Positions 35,187-43,354 of a stretch of 64,000 nt of DNA are shown in pieces. The translations under genes and the position numbers were made by a program. The stretch's first letter is position 1, and the number at the start of each line of letters is the position of its first letter. This DNA comes from Pyronema omphalodes. Lineage: Eukaryota; Ascomycota; Pezizomycetes; Pezizales; Pyronemataceae. A model generated the notes under the pieces. The model saw nothing but the letters and a program-made list of their open reading frames with translations. It was not told the DNA's origin and ran no database searches. The stretch covers positions 310,001-374,000 of the forward strand of contig JAJJXM010000006.1 of assembly GCA_024516155.1 (NCBI GenBank), read 5' to 3'.

Positions 35187-36923
35187 ATGCTCCGCTTTGG
35201 GGAGACGTCCTCTCTCCAGCGGCATGCCCCGAGTCCCTCCACTCCGAAACCCAGCGGCCAACCAGAAGACGACATGTTTGGCACCGCCCGCTCCGTCCCT
35301 CATGGTACCCCCACTCCGATGGCCATCAGAGGCTCTTCCGCAGCACACGCTCGCCTCCAACAGGCAGTTGGTAAACGAGCCCAAGCCACCCAGCCCTTCG
35401 AAGAGGAAGGCCCTGCGTGTGAAAAACGCGAGAAACGCGGAGACGACGCGCCCACGGTCGTGTCTGTCATTAACCCTGAGTACATCCTCAGCCTTGGTAA
35501 GAGGCTAGATGCCCTGGACAAACGCGTCCCCGCCCTGGAGGAAGAGGTCACGCGCCTCCGCACAGTCAATCGTGAGCTTCGCGACCGCCTTAACGAGGCT
35601 CTTGCCAGACCCGCCCCGCCCGCCCCCAGGCCGTCCCGCTCCACCGCGCAAACCACCGCCGCTCCACCCCGTCCTCCCGTTCCGATAGCCACCCAGCCGA
35701 CCATCGCACAGGTCGCCGCTGCCAACGCGAGCCTCCCCGCCCCCACGCCTGCCCTTACCACCCCGTGGGCCACTCACCAGTCACGTCACGCGAAGAAGGT
35801 CCAACAACGCGCTGGTAGCCTTCACGCCCCTGCCACAAACCTCCCGTCTGAGGTCCGTCGTATCGTCTTCGTTCGTGACCCCGCCAGCGCAAACTGCTCC
35901 CAGCCCCTGGACGCGTACACGGCAGCCATTAACAACTGCTTGTGGTACAAGAACGCGCCTCAGTTCCACCGCGTTCTGAAGGTGTCCCGCAACGCAAAGG
36001 GTACCCTGACGGCCACCACCGTCCCCGGGGTTGACGCAGCCACACTTTTACGTTTGTATCGTAACGAAATCATCAACGCCGTTAGGGAAGTAGACTCCGG
36101 GGTTACTGACGTAGAGGAGCTAGACCGTTGGGTAGCCCTCAAGGTGCACGGCGTGCCGCTCGCGCGTTTCCTGGGGGAAGGTCACCACGGAGTGCAAAAA
36201 CTCCAGGTGGAAATACAAGCAAACCATGAAAACGTAGAAGTCCTACCTAACGTTCGTTGGTTGGGTAAGGTTGAAGAAATTCGTGAGCGCTTCGTTCGCG
36301 GTGCCACCCAAAGTTCATCCGCCGTAGTTTTCGTGAGGAGCTCCGCTTCCGCCCGCCTGCTAATCACCAAAGGCGTCTTGCTGGGCAGTCGCCGCCACCG
36401 GGCAGAGCTCTACGTCTTCGAGGGCCCCGACAGTCAGTGCTCAGGATGCCTGAAATGGGGCCACATCCGCGAGCGCTGCTCCACGCCTGATGTGTTCCGG
36501 TGCGCCTTCTGCGCCCTCAGCCACCCCACCGCGAAGCACCCCGCGTGCTCATTCGCAGGCTGTAGCAAGCCCATGGGCTCAGCGTGCCCCCATTCTCTCC
36601 CGGTACCTAAGTGTGCTAATTGCGGGGAAGAACACTTCGCAACAGCTCGAACCTGCCCTGATCGCCTCGCCGCCATAGCGGCCGCCCGCCTCGCACGTTC
36701 GTCCCGATTGAACCCTGTCACCGCTGCCGCCCCCACCTCACGTGTAGCCCCCGCTCCGACCCCCTCCTCCCCTCCGTCCCCCTCCCCCCGGACTCAAGAC
36801 CCCAGCCCCTCCACCGCCCTGGTGGTTGTGAACCCCTTCGCTGTCCTCATGGACACCGATTCCGAAGTCGCCTCCTCCGCGGGGTTGACCGATGCCGTTG
36901 CGCCCACAGAACCTGAATTATGA
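35187..36923 (+). CDS. LINE ORF1 protein (Gag-like, zinc knuckles)
   Basis: 578-aa nucleic-acid-binding protein that would package the LINE RNA. A predicted coiled coil (about residues 103-142, with heptad-like leucine/arginine spacing around LDALDKRVPALEEEVTRLR) would allow oligomerisation. A Pro/Ala-rich linker follows, then a central domain. A cysteine-rich C-terminal third carries knuckles CSGCLKWGHIRERC (CX2CX4HX4C, about 417-430), a second CX2C...H...C module beginning CAFC (about 438), and CANCGEEHFATARTC (about 477). The C-terminus is Pro/Ser-rich. The stop TGA overlaps the ORF2 ATG in the tetranucleotide ATGA. The start at 35187 is the first ATG in frame that leaves a short leader; a different start is possible. 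Confidence 0.88.
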   Translation: MLRFGETSSLQRHAPSPSTPKPSGQPEDDMFGTARSVPHGTPTPMAIRGSSAAHARLQQAVGKRAQATQPFEEEGPACEKREKRGDDAPTVVSVINPEYILSLGKRLDALDKRVPALEEEVTRLRTVNRELRDRLNEALARPAPPAPRPSRSTAQTTAAPPRPPVPIATQPTIAQVAAANASLPAPTPALTTPWATHQSRHAKKVQQRAGSLHAPATNLPSEVRRIVFVRDPASANCSQPLDAYTAAINNCLWYKNAPQFHRVLKVSRNAKGTLTATTVPGVDAATLLRLYRNEIINAVREVDSGVTDVEELDRWVALKVHGVPLARFLGEGHHGVQKLQVEIQANHENVEVLPNVRWLGKVEEIRERFVRGATQSSSAVVFVRSSASARLLITKGVLLGSRRHRAELYVFEGPDSQCSGCLKWGHIRERCSTPDVFRCAFCALSHPTAKHPACSFAGCSKPMGSACPHSLPVPKCANCGEEHFATARTCPDRLAAIAAARLARSSRLNPVTAAAPTSRVAPAPTPSSPPSPSPRTQDPSPSTALVVVNPFAVLMDTDSEVASSAGLTDAVAPTEPEL

Positions 36924-37826
36924 GTACAATTCAGGTTCTACAGTTGAACTGTCGCAAGAGCGGTGAGGTTCTTACGGCGATCATGGAGAGCGGGAAAGAG
37001 TTGGGTGCGGACGTCGTGCTGGTGCAGGAGCCGCCGACGTTCCAAGGGTGGAGACACCCGGCGTACGACTTTTTCTGGGGTGGTAGAGTGATGGCGGCGG
37101 TACGTAAAGACTCAGCGTGGACGTTGAGACCTAGGGAGGATCTCGCAGTGGGAAGCGACGGGGACGTGCAGGTTTTGGACGTAATGTGTCGAGGACACAG
37201 GCAGCTCAGGATGGTGAATGTCTACGACGCTCCTCGTAACTCGGACGGAGCTCGACCAGCTAGAGACGTCAGCTGGGATCGTATCATCACCTCGGGAACG
37301 GTACTGGCGGGCGACTTCAATGCCCATAGCCAGCGGTGGAACCCCCGGTGCGACGCACCGCTCCACCACGCCTTCCTAGAGTCCCTGATGGATTCCCACA
37401 ACCTTCATTATGTAGGTGACGGTCTCGAAACTCACCAGCAAACAGGCCAGCTGCGGTACAGCGTCATCGACTTGGTACTCGCGACGGAGGAGATAGCGAC
37501 GGCGGTGCGTGCCACAAGATTGGACGATCCGGAACATGCTACCACGTCCGACCACGCTGCGTTGACGTGGAAAGTCTCGACGGTGATAGCTCCGGCGGAC
37601 TTTGAAGTCCCAACGAGGGGGTGGGCTGTCAAGGAATTGTTGGAGGATGAGGTCGGAGCGGTCTCTGCGGCGTTAGATTGGCGCCATCGAAGCGAACGCA
37701 GACCGCTCCTCACGGATCTCAGCACGGAGGAGGAAGTGGAAGATGAGGTAGTTTGGGTACGGGAGGAACTGACATCTTTGTTGGAGGAACGAGCAAGGAA
37801 AATCCGGCTCACCGCACGGTCGAAGC
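36920..37826 (+). pseudogene. LINE ORF2, 5' part (AP endonuclease), cut by the chromovirus
   Basis: Encodes the apurinic-type endonuclease that nicks target DNA for target-primed reverse transcription. The ordered catalytic motifs are present: VLQLNCRKS (Asn), VLVQEPP (Glu), VNVYDAPRN (Tyr), LAGDFNAHS (Asp/Asn), a SVIDLVL Asp, and the final TSDH (Ser-Asp-His). The frame runs 302 codons plus one base to the 5-bp duplication GAAGC. In the interrupted allele it reads two codons into the LTR and stops (TAA at 37829-37831). The start ATG overlaps the ORF1 stop by four bases, suggesting reinitiation after ORF1 translation. Confidence 0.88.
37822..37826 (+). repeat. Chromovirus target-site duplication, left copy (GAAGC)
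   Basis: GAAGC directly precedes the LTR start TGTAAACC and recurs at 47328-47332 directly after the LTR end TATGACA. A 5-bp duplication is usual for Ty3/gypsy integrases. Confidence 0.9.
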
Positions 37827-39430
37827 TGTAAACCGGGGGTCCTAGGGTAACGGACGGCCGGGTAACTCTGAAATTCTCGAAAGAAAAAGAGAGAAGCAAT
37901 AATTCCAAGAAGGGGAATTATTACTTCTCAAGGGGATTCTTCTAACGGAAAGTAGAGGTGATAACAGTTATAAGTTTAAACTCTCCTGTGTATCTCAGGG
38001 AGCGTTTCGAGAGTATCGGTTCTGGTGGTCGTTTCTTGAAGAGGGACGACCGGAGGTATTGTCTTGATTTGAGGTAAGGTATAGATTTGATGGCGTCGGG
38101 TATTGACTTAAGAGAAGGCAATAACCCTTCGTGGGATGTGTGGTTGTATTCGGAACAATGGTGATTGCGTTGCTGGATGATGGCTTCTTCGAGTGGGGGC
38201 TTTTGGCACTTTTATATTTTTCTTATCTTGAGCTCCCCACTCATATACCCTGCAAGCACTGTGCGGTGGGCGGAAGTGGAAGTACCCTAAGACGTTGGTT
38301 GGCTACACCTAAACGTGATTTTTCCACCATACAAAATGCAACTTTTGGTAAAAACGCTAATATCGCGAATATACTTTAAGACATCCTCCGGGCCGTTATC
38401 CGGATAATGCCTTAGTCGTTTGCTATTGCCTAGACTTGATCTTTTCGTCGTTTGCACTTGATGTCATAAATAATAATAAGGCATCGGAATGCATTTCGAA
38501 GAATGTGCATTGCAGGACCGGCTGACGCGTTCCTGCAACTAACGTCGGACTTCGATATCCGGTTGGCGATTCCGTCGCATCCGGTGAAGTCGTTTGTATG
38601 ATCTGATGATGTCGTCATGGTCGGCAATAGACTGTGGGCCTTCCGGGGGTCCCTAATAGGAGGTGGTCCGATGGTTCGTTCATCGTTCGGTCGTCTCGTC
38701 ATATCGGCAGTTCGAAGGTGCGTTTGCGAAGATAAGGTTTCCGGTGATAACTACCCAAAGAGGTAGTTAACTCCTTATCTCCTTCGGCCGACTAGACTCC
38801 GCTGTCGTAAGATGTTCTTCGGCTTATCCGGTTTCCTCCGTCGGTCAGGCGTAATGCCTCGGTCACATATGACTATGTTTTCTTGTTTTACGGCAAAGTG
38901 TTTTCGTGAATACATTATCCCATTTAACTTAAATACAGTCCTTTCCCTCCTAACCTTTCTATCCTCATCAACCTCGATATCTGTTTCCTGCGGTGACCTA
39001 CTTGCGTCACATTCTCCTTTCTATTCGTATGTATATCTGGCCCGCCGGGTCTCTTAGTTCCACGACCCTTTCTGGACGGTTTTCTCGTATACGGCGGAAG
39101 AGGTGCGTTCGCTCAAAGGCTTCGGTAAGTCTTTGAGTGAGGCCCTAAGGTTATAAGTATTCCAGGTTTTTATCAGCGGCAGCGGTATGTTCCTCGAGGT
39201 ATGGCTGCGCATTAGAAACCGCAGTCATTGATCGGAAACAGACCCACCTCGGGGCTGCCCCGGGTTTCCCCGCCCTAGATGACGCTGACTTTTTCCCTGG
39301 CCCCCCATTATCCTACTTCCTGCGGGAAGTGGATGAAGGGTGGTTAGTAATAGCTTTCGCCTTGGCTTGAGTTATTACTTAGGTAAGAATCCCCATTCTT
39401 TTAAATGTCTTATCGGGGTAGGGTATGACA
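37827..39430 (-). repeat. 3' LTR of the chromovirus (1,604 bp)
   Basis: Direct repeat of 45724-47327 with identical length, the same TG...CA ends and no difference that I noticed by eye. The three short frames it contains (82, 90 and 81 codons) are identical in the two copies, have no recognisable domain and are not called as genes. Because Gag and Pol are on the minus strand, this left copy is the 3' LTR. At 1.6 kb it is long for a fungal chromovirus. Confidence 0.95.
37892..37928 (-). other. 15-bp hairpin within the LTR
   Basis: Arms 37892-37906 and 37914-37928 pair around a 7-nt loop. On the coding strand of the element the single non-Watson-Crick position is a G-U wobble. The same hairpin lies at 45789-45825 in the other LTR, where it would fall in the 5' leader of the genomic RNA. 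Confidence 0.6.
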
Positions 39431-39444
39431 CCACCTCCCCCCTT
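39431..39444 (-). other. Polypurine tract of the chromovirus
   Basis: On the element's sense strand, AAGGGGGGAGGTGG lies immediately before the 3' LTR start TGTCATAC. This is the expected position and composition for the plus-strand DNA primer. Confidence 0.9.
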
Positions 39445-39598
39445 ATAAGATTTCGCCCCGAAATCACTAACAATGATTATAGTAATTCATGAACGGGGTC
39501 TTTTCTGATGAAGTCCTCCAGCCCCTTCATCCACCAACACGTTCTCATGATAAGACCATTAAAACCTCAGTGAGGAAAGGTATCTTATGATGAGTTGG

Positions 39599-42500
39599 TT
39601 AAACGCGTTGGTCCCTCGGCATGCTTGGGTTCTTTGAGTGGAACTCGCGGAGAGATTCCAAGCCGCCTACTATGAAAGATTCGTATGGTTCTTCGGTCTG
39701 ATCTTTCTTCAAGGGAAAGCCTTTCCATTTGACTCGGTAAAGTACTTTTCCTCTTGTTTTCCTACTCGAAATGATTTCTTCAATTTCCCATTCCTCATTG
39801 CCTTCGATGTCATCTGCTTCGTCGATGATCTGAAGGAGGTCCGGGGGAGGTCTGTTGCCGTTGTTGTAGGGCTCGAGTAGGGAAACGTGGAAGGTGTTGT
39901 GGATCTTCCATTTCCGGGGGAGAGATAAGCGCATCGCCGTTGGTGATACTACTTTCTCTATGGCGAAGGGACCGTGCTTCTTGTGGTCAAGCTTGTCTTT
40001 TGGTCTCCTTGTTTGTATGTGTCGTCCGTCTAACATGACCAAATCTCCAACCTTAAATTCTGGGGCATCCTTTCGTTTAGCGTCCGCATACTTGCGCATT
40101 CTTTCTTGTGTCGACTTCAAATTCTGAATAAGTATGCCATGGACAGAGGTGATGTGGTTAATGAAGCTTTGTTCCTCATTTAGTTTTGTGTTTGATGATG
40201 CCGGGTTGGTACATGCCGGGTGTCTTCCGTAATTAGCATAGAAGGGCGACATGCCGGTGGCTTGAGTTATTGAATTGTTGTAGGCGAATTCAGCCATGGG
40301 TAGTAGGTCGACCCAATCATCCATTTCGTAGTTGATGAATGATCGGAGGTATGCTTCGATGGTTTGATTGATTCGTTCAGTTTGCCCATCAGTTTGGGGA
40401 TGGAAGGCAGTGCTCATTCTTGGGCGAACACCTAACACGCCTAAGAACTGTTTCCATTCCGTTGACGTGAATCTGGAGTCTCGGTCCGAGATCATATCTG
40501 TTGGGATGCCGTGGAATCTCCAAATCTCTTTTGCGAATATCTTGACTAGATGAGCAGCTGTTTTCTCATCTTTCTTGAGTGGGATGAAATGAGCCATCTT
40601 TGTGAATCTATCGATGATGACCCATAGTTGATCGCAACCATCGGAGAGCGGTAAGTCTGTTATAAAATCCATGGCGATTGATGTCCATGGAGCGTATGGA
40701 AGTTCGAGTGGTGAAAGCATTCCATAGGGTTTGTGTCGTGCTGTTTTGTCTCGTTGACATTCGTTACAGCTTCGGATGTATTCGATTATTTCCTGGTCCA
40801 TCTTTGGCCACCAGAAATTTCGTCTTATCAATTCTATTGTTTTATCTTGGCCAAAGTGGCCTGCAATTTTACTATTGTGCTCTGTATGGAGGACCGCTTG
40901 TCGTGCATTCTGTGGGACCCAGAGTAATCCCCTGCGGTATAATAGACCGTTCCTTTCTTCTAATAATCCTTCCGTCCTAGCCTTTTCTTTTCCTTGCTGA
41001 TCCTTCGCGCTTCCATCCAAACTCCTTAAAGCCTGCTGGTATGCCGCGTCCTTCTTTCCTGCTTCCCTTATATCCATTTCAAATTCCTTTGTCCATCTAG
41101 ATACTGCCGTTGACAGATATTCTAGTTGAACAGCCGAACAACAAAAAACCATTCCTTCTCCTCCTGTACTAATTGCTGAAATTGTGTCAAAGTGTTTTTC
41201 TTTCAGGATCGTCTGTACAGGCTGATCTCCATCTCCCCCCTTTTCAGGGCGGTACTCCGGGCGCCTAGACAATGCATCTGGCTTGCCATTACTTGTTCCT
41301 TTTCGATAAAAAATTTTGAAGTCCACGCCAGCCAATTCCTGAGCCCAGCGTGCCTGCCTTCGGTTGAGCACTTTAGTTGTCATAAAGTACTCGAGGTTTT
41401 TATGGTCGGTGTATACCTGAACCATGTGTAAGGATCCCTCCAGATATCGTCTCCAAACCTTGAAGCAGTCAACAATCGCTAGTAATTCCTTGTCGTGAAT
41501 TTCGTAGTTGATTTCTGCTGGGGAGAACTTTCTGGAGTGAAAGGCGACAGGGTGTAATTTGTTATCCTCGCCCTTTTGTGACAGAGTTGCGCCTAATGCG
41601 AAATCTGAAGCATCGGTTTCAACAATACATTCGCGCTGAGGGTCGAAATGTGTGAGGATCGGTGCTGTTGTGAAGCATTTCTTGAGTCTTTCAAATGCTG
41701 TTGTCATGTTTTCGGTCCAAACCCAGTCTTTTGGTGAACCTTTCGTTGAGTCGCTTAAGGGTTTTGCAATTTTCGAGAATCCGGTAATGAAGCGGCGGTA
41801 AAAGTTGGCGAATCCGATGAATGATTGAACGCCCTTCAAATTAGTTGGCCGCTGCCAATCTTGAATGGTCTGAACCTTATCCTGAGCCATTTCAATTCCG
41901 TCTTGTGAAATGACATAGCCTAAGAAATCAACTTTGGATGTTGACCAGAAACACTTGTCCTGAGAAATAGCCAGGCCGTTTTCTGCAAGTCGTTTCAGGA
42001 CATCTAGGACTAGTCGGTCGTGCTCTTCCTCGGTTTCGGCATATATGAGAATGTCGTCTAGGTAGACAATGAGGCCTTGGTCGAGTAAGTCTCGGAATAT
42101 GTGATTCATCATATTCTGGAAAGTTGCCGGTGCATTAGAGAGTCCAAATGGCATCACTGTGTATTCGTACAGCCCATATCTGGTTTTGAAGGCTGTCTTC
42201 CATTCGTCTCCGGGCTTTATCCTGATTAGGTTATAGCCGTTTTTGAGATCAATTTTGGTGAAGATTTTGGCACCGCGAACTCGATCCTGTAGTTCGGTCA
42301 TGATCGGTAAGGGGTACCGGTTTGCTATGGTCACTTTATTTAAGCCCCGGTAATCGACACAAAGTCGTAGTCCTCTGCCATGGGGTTTTGGGACGAAGAT
42401 GATTGGTGCCGCTGCTGGGGATTTTGAATGTCTAATTTTACCGAGTTCCAACATTTCTTTTAGATATTTCCGAAGTTCCGTGAGCTCGGCTTCGTTCAAG

Positions 42501-43354
42501 GGGTACATTGGTCCCCATGGCGGCTGTTCCCCTTCTTTGAGGTCGATTGCATGATCGTATGGCTTATGATCCGGTAGTTTGTCCGCTAGTTCCTTTCCTA
42601 AGACCTCGCATAGGGGTCGGAACTTATCAGGTATGATGCAGGCTGGGTCGATGTCGGTTGCGTCTGAAGTAACAGCGGCAACATACCCAATCACTGTGGC
42701 ATCTTCATTGAATAGGATGTCTGGATCCAACGAGAGCGAGAATTCTTGTGCTGCGGCTAGCGTGCAGTGTTGTTTGCAGAAGTTGGTATCCAAGGTAATG
42801 TCGTCGGGATTTCCCCAAAAGTGGTTCGGTTGGTGTTTTGCCATCCACCAACAGGGCAGGATGATGTCCGTTCCTGCTTCTAACGGCATGATTTCGAAAG
42901 TTTCTCTTGTGTAATGCTGTCGGTATTGTAAGAGAAGGGAATGTGTGAAAGCCTGTCCAGCCTCACGTAGTGCAGATCCGTCTGCTCCATTGATGCGTAA
43001 GGGGTGGTTTCGATTGATGTGGGGCAGATTATGTCTTGCTATAAATGTCGAACTGATAATAGGGATTGCTGCTCCAGTATCGAACATTGTCCGAACGCAG
43101 AACACCCGTTCCCCTGGTACTGATATGTTCATTTTGACTATGGGCCGTGGCCCGGACTTTGGGGGTTCATTTTCAACTTTTTTCGTGAGTTTAGCCTTTT
43201 TACTGTGTTTTTGAGGTTTTTGTGTTTTTGTCCGTTTAACGCCGCAAATCGAAAGATGTCTATGGTTAAATGCGTCTTGATCTGGTTGACCGTGCTTGCG
43301 CATCGTAGCCGGTCTTGTTAGTTTAAATCCGAATGTTCGGATCTGATTTCCCAA
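39599..43354 (-). CDS. pol: Chromovirus Pol (PR-RT-RH-IN-chromodomain)
   Basis: 1,251 codons from the first ATG in this frame. In practice the frame would be entered by -1 frameshifting from gag at 43321-43327, joining at about residue 12 of this frame. The aspartic protease has FDTGAA (DTG at 92-94). The RT shows the FTKIDLKNGYN block, the MPFGLSNAPATFQ block and the catalytic YLDD near residue 430. RNase H begins at ETDASDF (about 578). The integrase has an HHCC zinc module (H...H...CNEC, about 840-870), a DDE core with the first Asp in AMDFITDLP, the second in DRDSRFTS and the Glu in HPQTDGQTERINQ. The C-terminal chromodomain contains EEIISSRKTRGKVLYRVKWKGF (about 1190-1215), which in this class directs integration toward marked chromatin. 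No stops or frameshifts were seen. Confidence 0.95.
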   Translation of the reverse strand: MGNQIRTFGFKLTRPATMRKHGQPDQDAFNHRHLSICGVKRTKTQKPQKHSKKAKLTKKVENEPPKSGPRPIVKMNISVPGERVFCVRTMFDTGAAIPIISSTFIARHNLPHINRNHPLRINGADGSALREAGQAFTHSLLLQYRQHYTRETFEIMPLEAGTDIILPCWWMAKHQPNHFWGNPDDITLDTNFCKQHCTLAAAQEFSLSLDPDILFNEDATVIGYVAAVTSDATDIDPACIIPDKFRPLCEVLGKELADKLPDHKPYDHAIDLKEGEQPPWGPMYPLNEAELTELRKYLKEMLELGKIRHSKSPAAAPIIFVPKPHGRGLRLCVDYRGLNKVTIANRYPLPIMTELQDRVRGAKIFTKIDLKNGYNLIRIKPGDEWKTAFKTRYGLYEYTVMPFGLSNAPATFQNMMNHIFRDLLDQGLIVYLDDILIYAETEEEHDRLVLDVLKRLAENGLAISQDKCFWSTSKVDFLGYVISQDGIEMAQDKVQTIQDWQRPTNLKGVQSFIGFANFYRRFITGFSKIAKPLSDSTKGSPKDWVWTENMTTAFERLKKCFTTAPILTHFDPQRECIVETDASDFALGATLSQKGEDNKLHPVAFHSRKFSPAEINYEIHDKELLAIVDCFKVWRRYLEGSLHMVQVYTDHKNLEYFMTTKVLNRRQARWAQELAGVDFKIFYRKGTSNGKPDALSRRPEYRPEKGGDGDQPVQTILKEKHFDTISAISTGGEGMVFCCSAVQLEYLSTAVSRWTKEFEMDIREAGKKDAAYQQALRSLDGSAKDQQGKEKARTEGLLEERNGLLYRRGLLWVPQNARQAVLHTEHNSKIAGHFGQDKTIELIRRNFWWPKMDQEIIEYIRSCNECQRDKTARHKPYGMLSPLELPYAPWTSIAMDFITDLPLSDGCDQLWVIIDRFTKMAHFIPLKKDEKTAAHLVKIFAKEIWRFHGIPTDMISDRDSRFTSTEWKQFLGVLGVRPRMSTAFHPQTDGQTERINQTIEAYLRSFINYEMDDWVDLLPMAEFAYNNSITQATGMSPFYANYGRHPACTNPASSNTKLNEEQSFINHITSVHGILIQNLKSTQERMRKYADAKRKDAPEFKVGDLVMLDGRHIQTRRPKDKLDHKKHGPFAIEKVVSPTAMRLSLPRKWKIHNTFHVSLLEPYNNGNRPPPDLLQIIDEADDIEGNEEWEIEEIISSRKTRGKVLYRVKWKGFPLKKDQTEEPYESFIVGGLESLREFHSKNPSMPRDQRV
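43270..43327 (-). promoter_or_regulatory. Programmed -1 frameshift signal between gag and pol
   Basis: On the sense (minus) strand the gag frame ends GAT TTA AAC TAA. TTTAAAC (43327-43321) is therefore a canonical X-XXY-YYZ slippery heptamer in the zero frame, directly before the stop (43320-43318). After a 6-nt spacer, GACCGGCT (43314-43307) pairs with AGC-A-CGGTC (43296-43288, one bulged A). ATGCG in the loop pairs with CGCAT at 43274-43270 to form an H-type pseudoknot. Slipping back by one continues directly into the Pol frame. All pairings were read from the sequence; folding energy and function are inferred. Confidence 0.85.

Noticed and set aside
35300..35773. 157-codon antisense frame in LINE ORF1
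   Set aside because: High-GC antisense shadow of the real ORF1.
38131..39057. Small frames inside the LTRs (82, 90 and 81 codons; repeated at 46028-46954)
   Set aside because: Identical in both LTRs only because the LTRs are identical; no domain, and they lie in a region expected to be regulatory.
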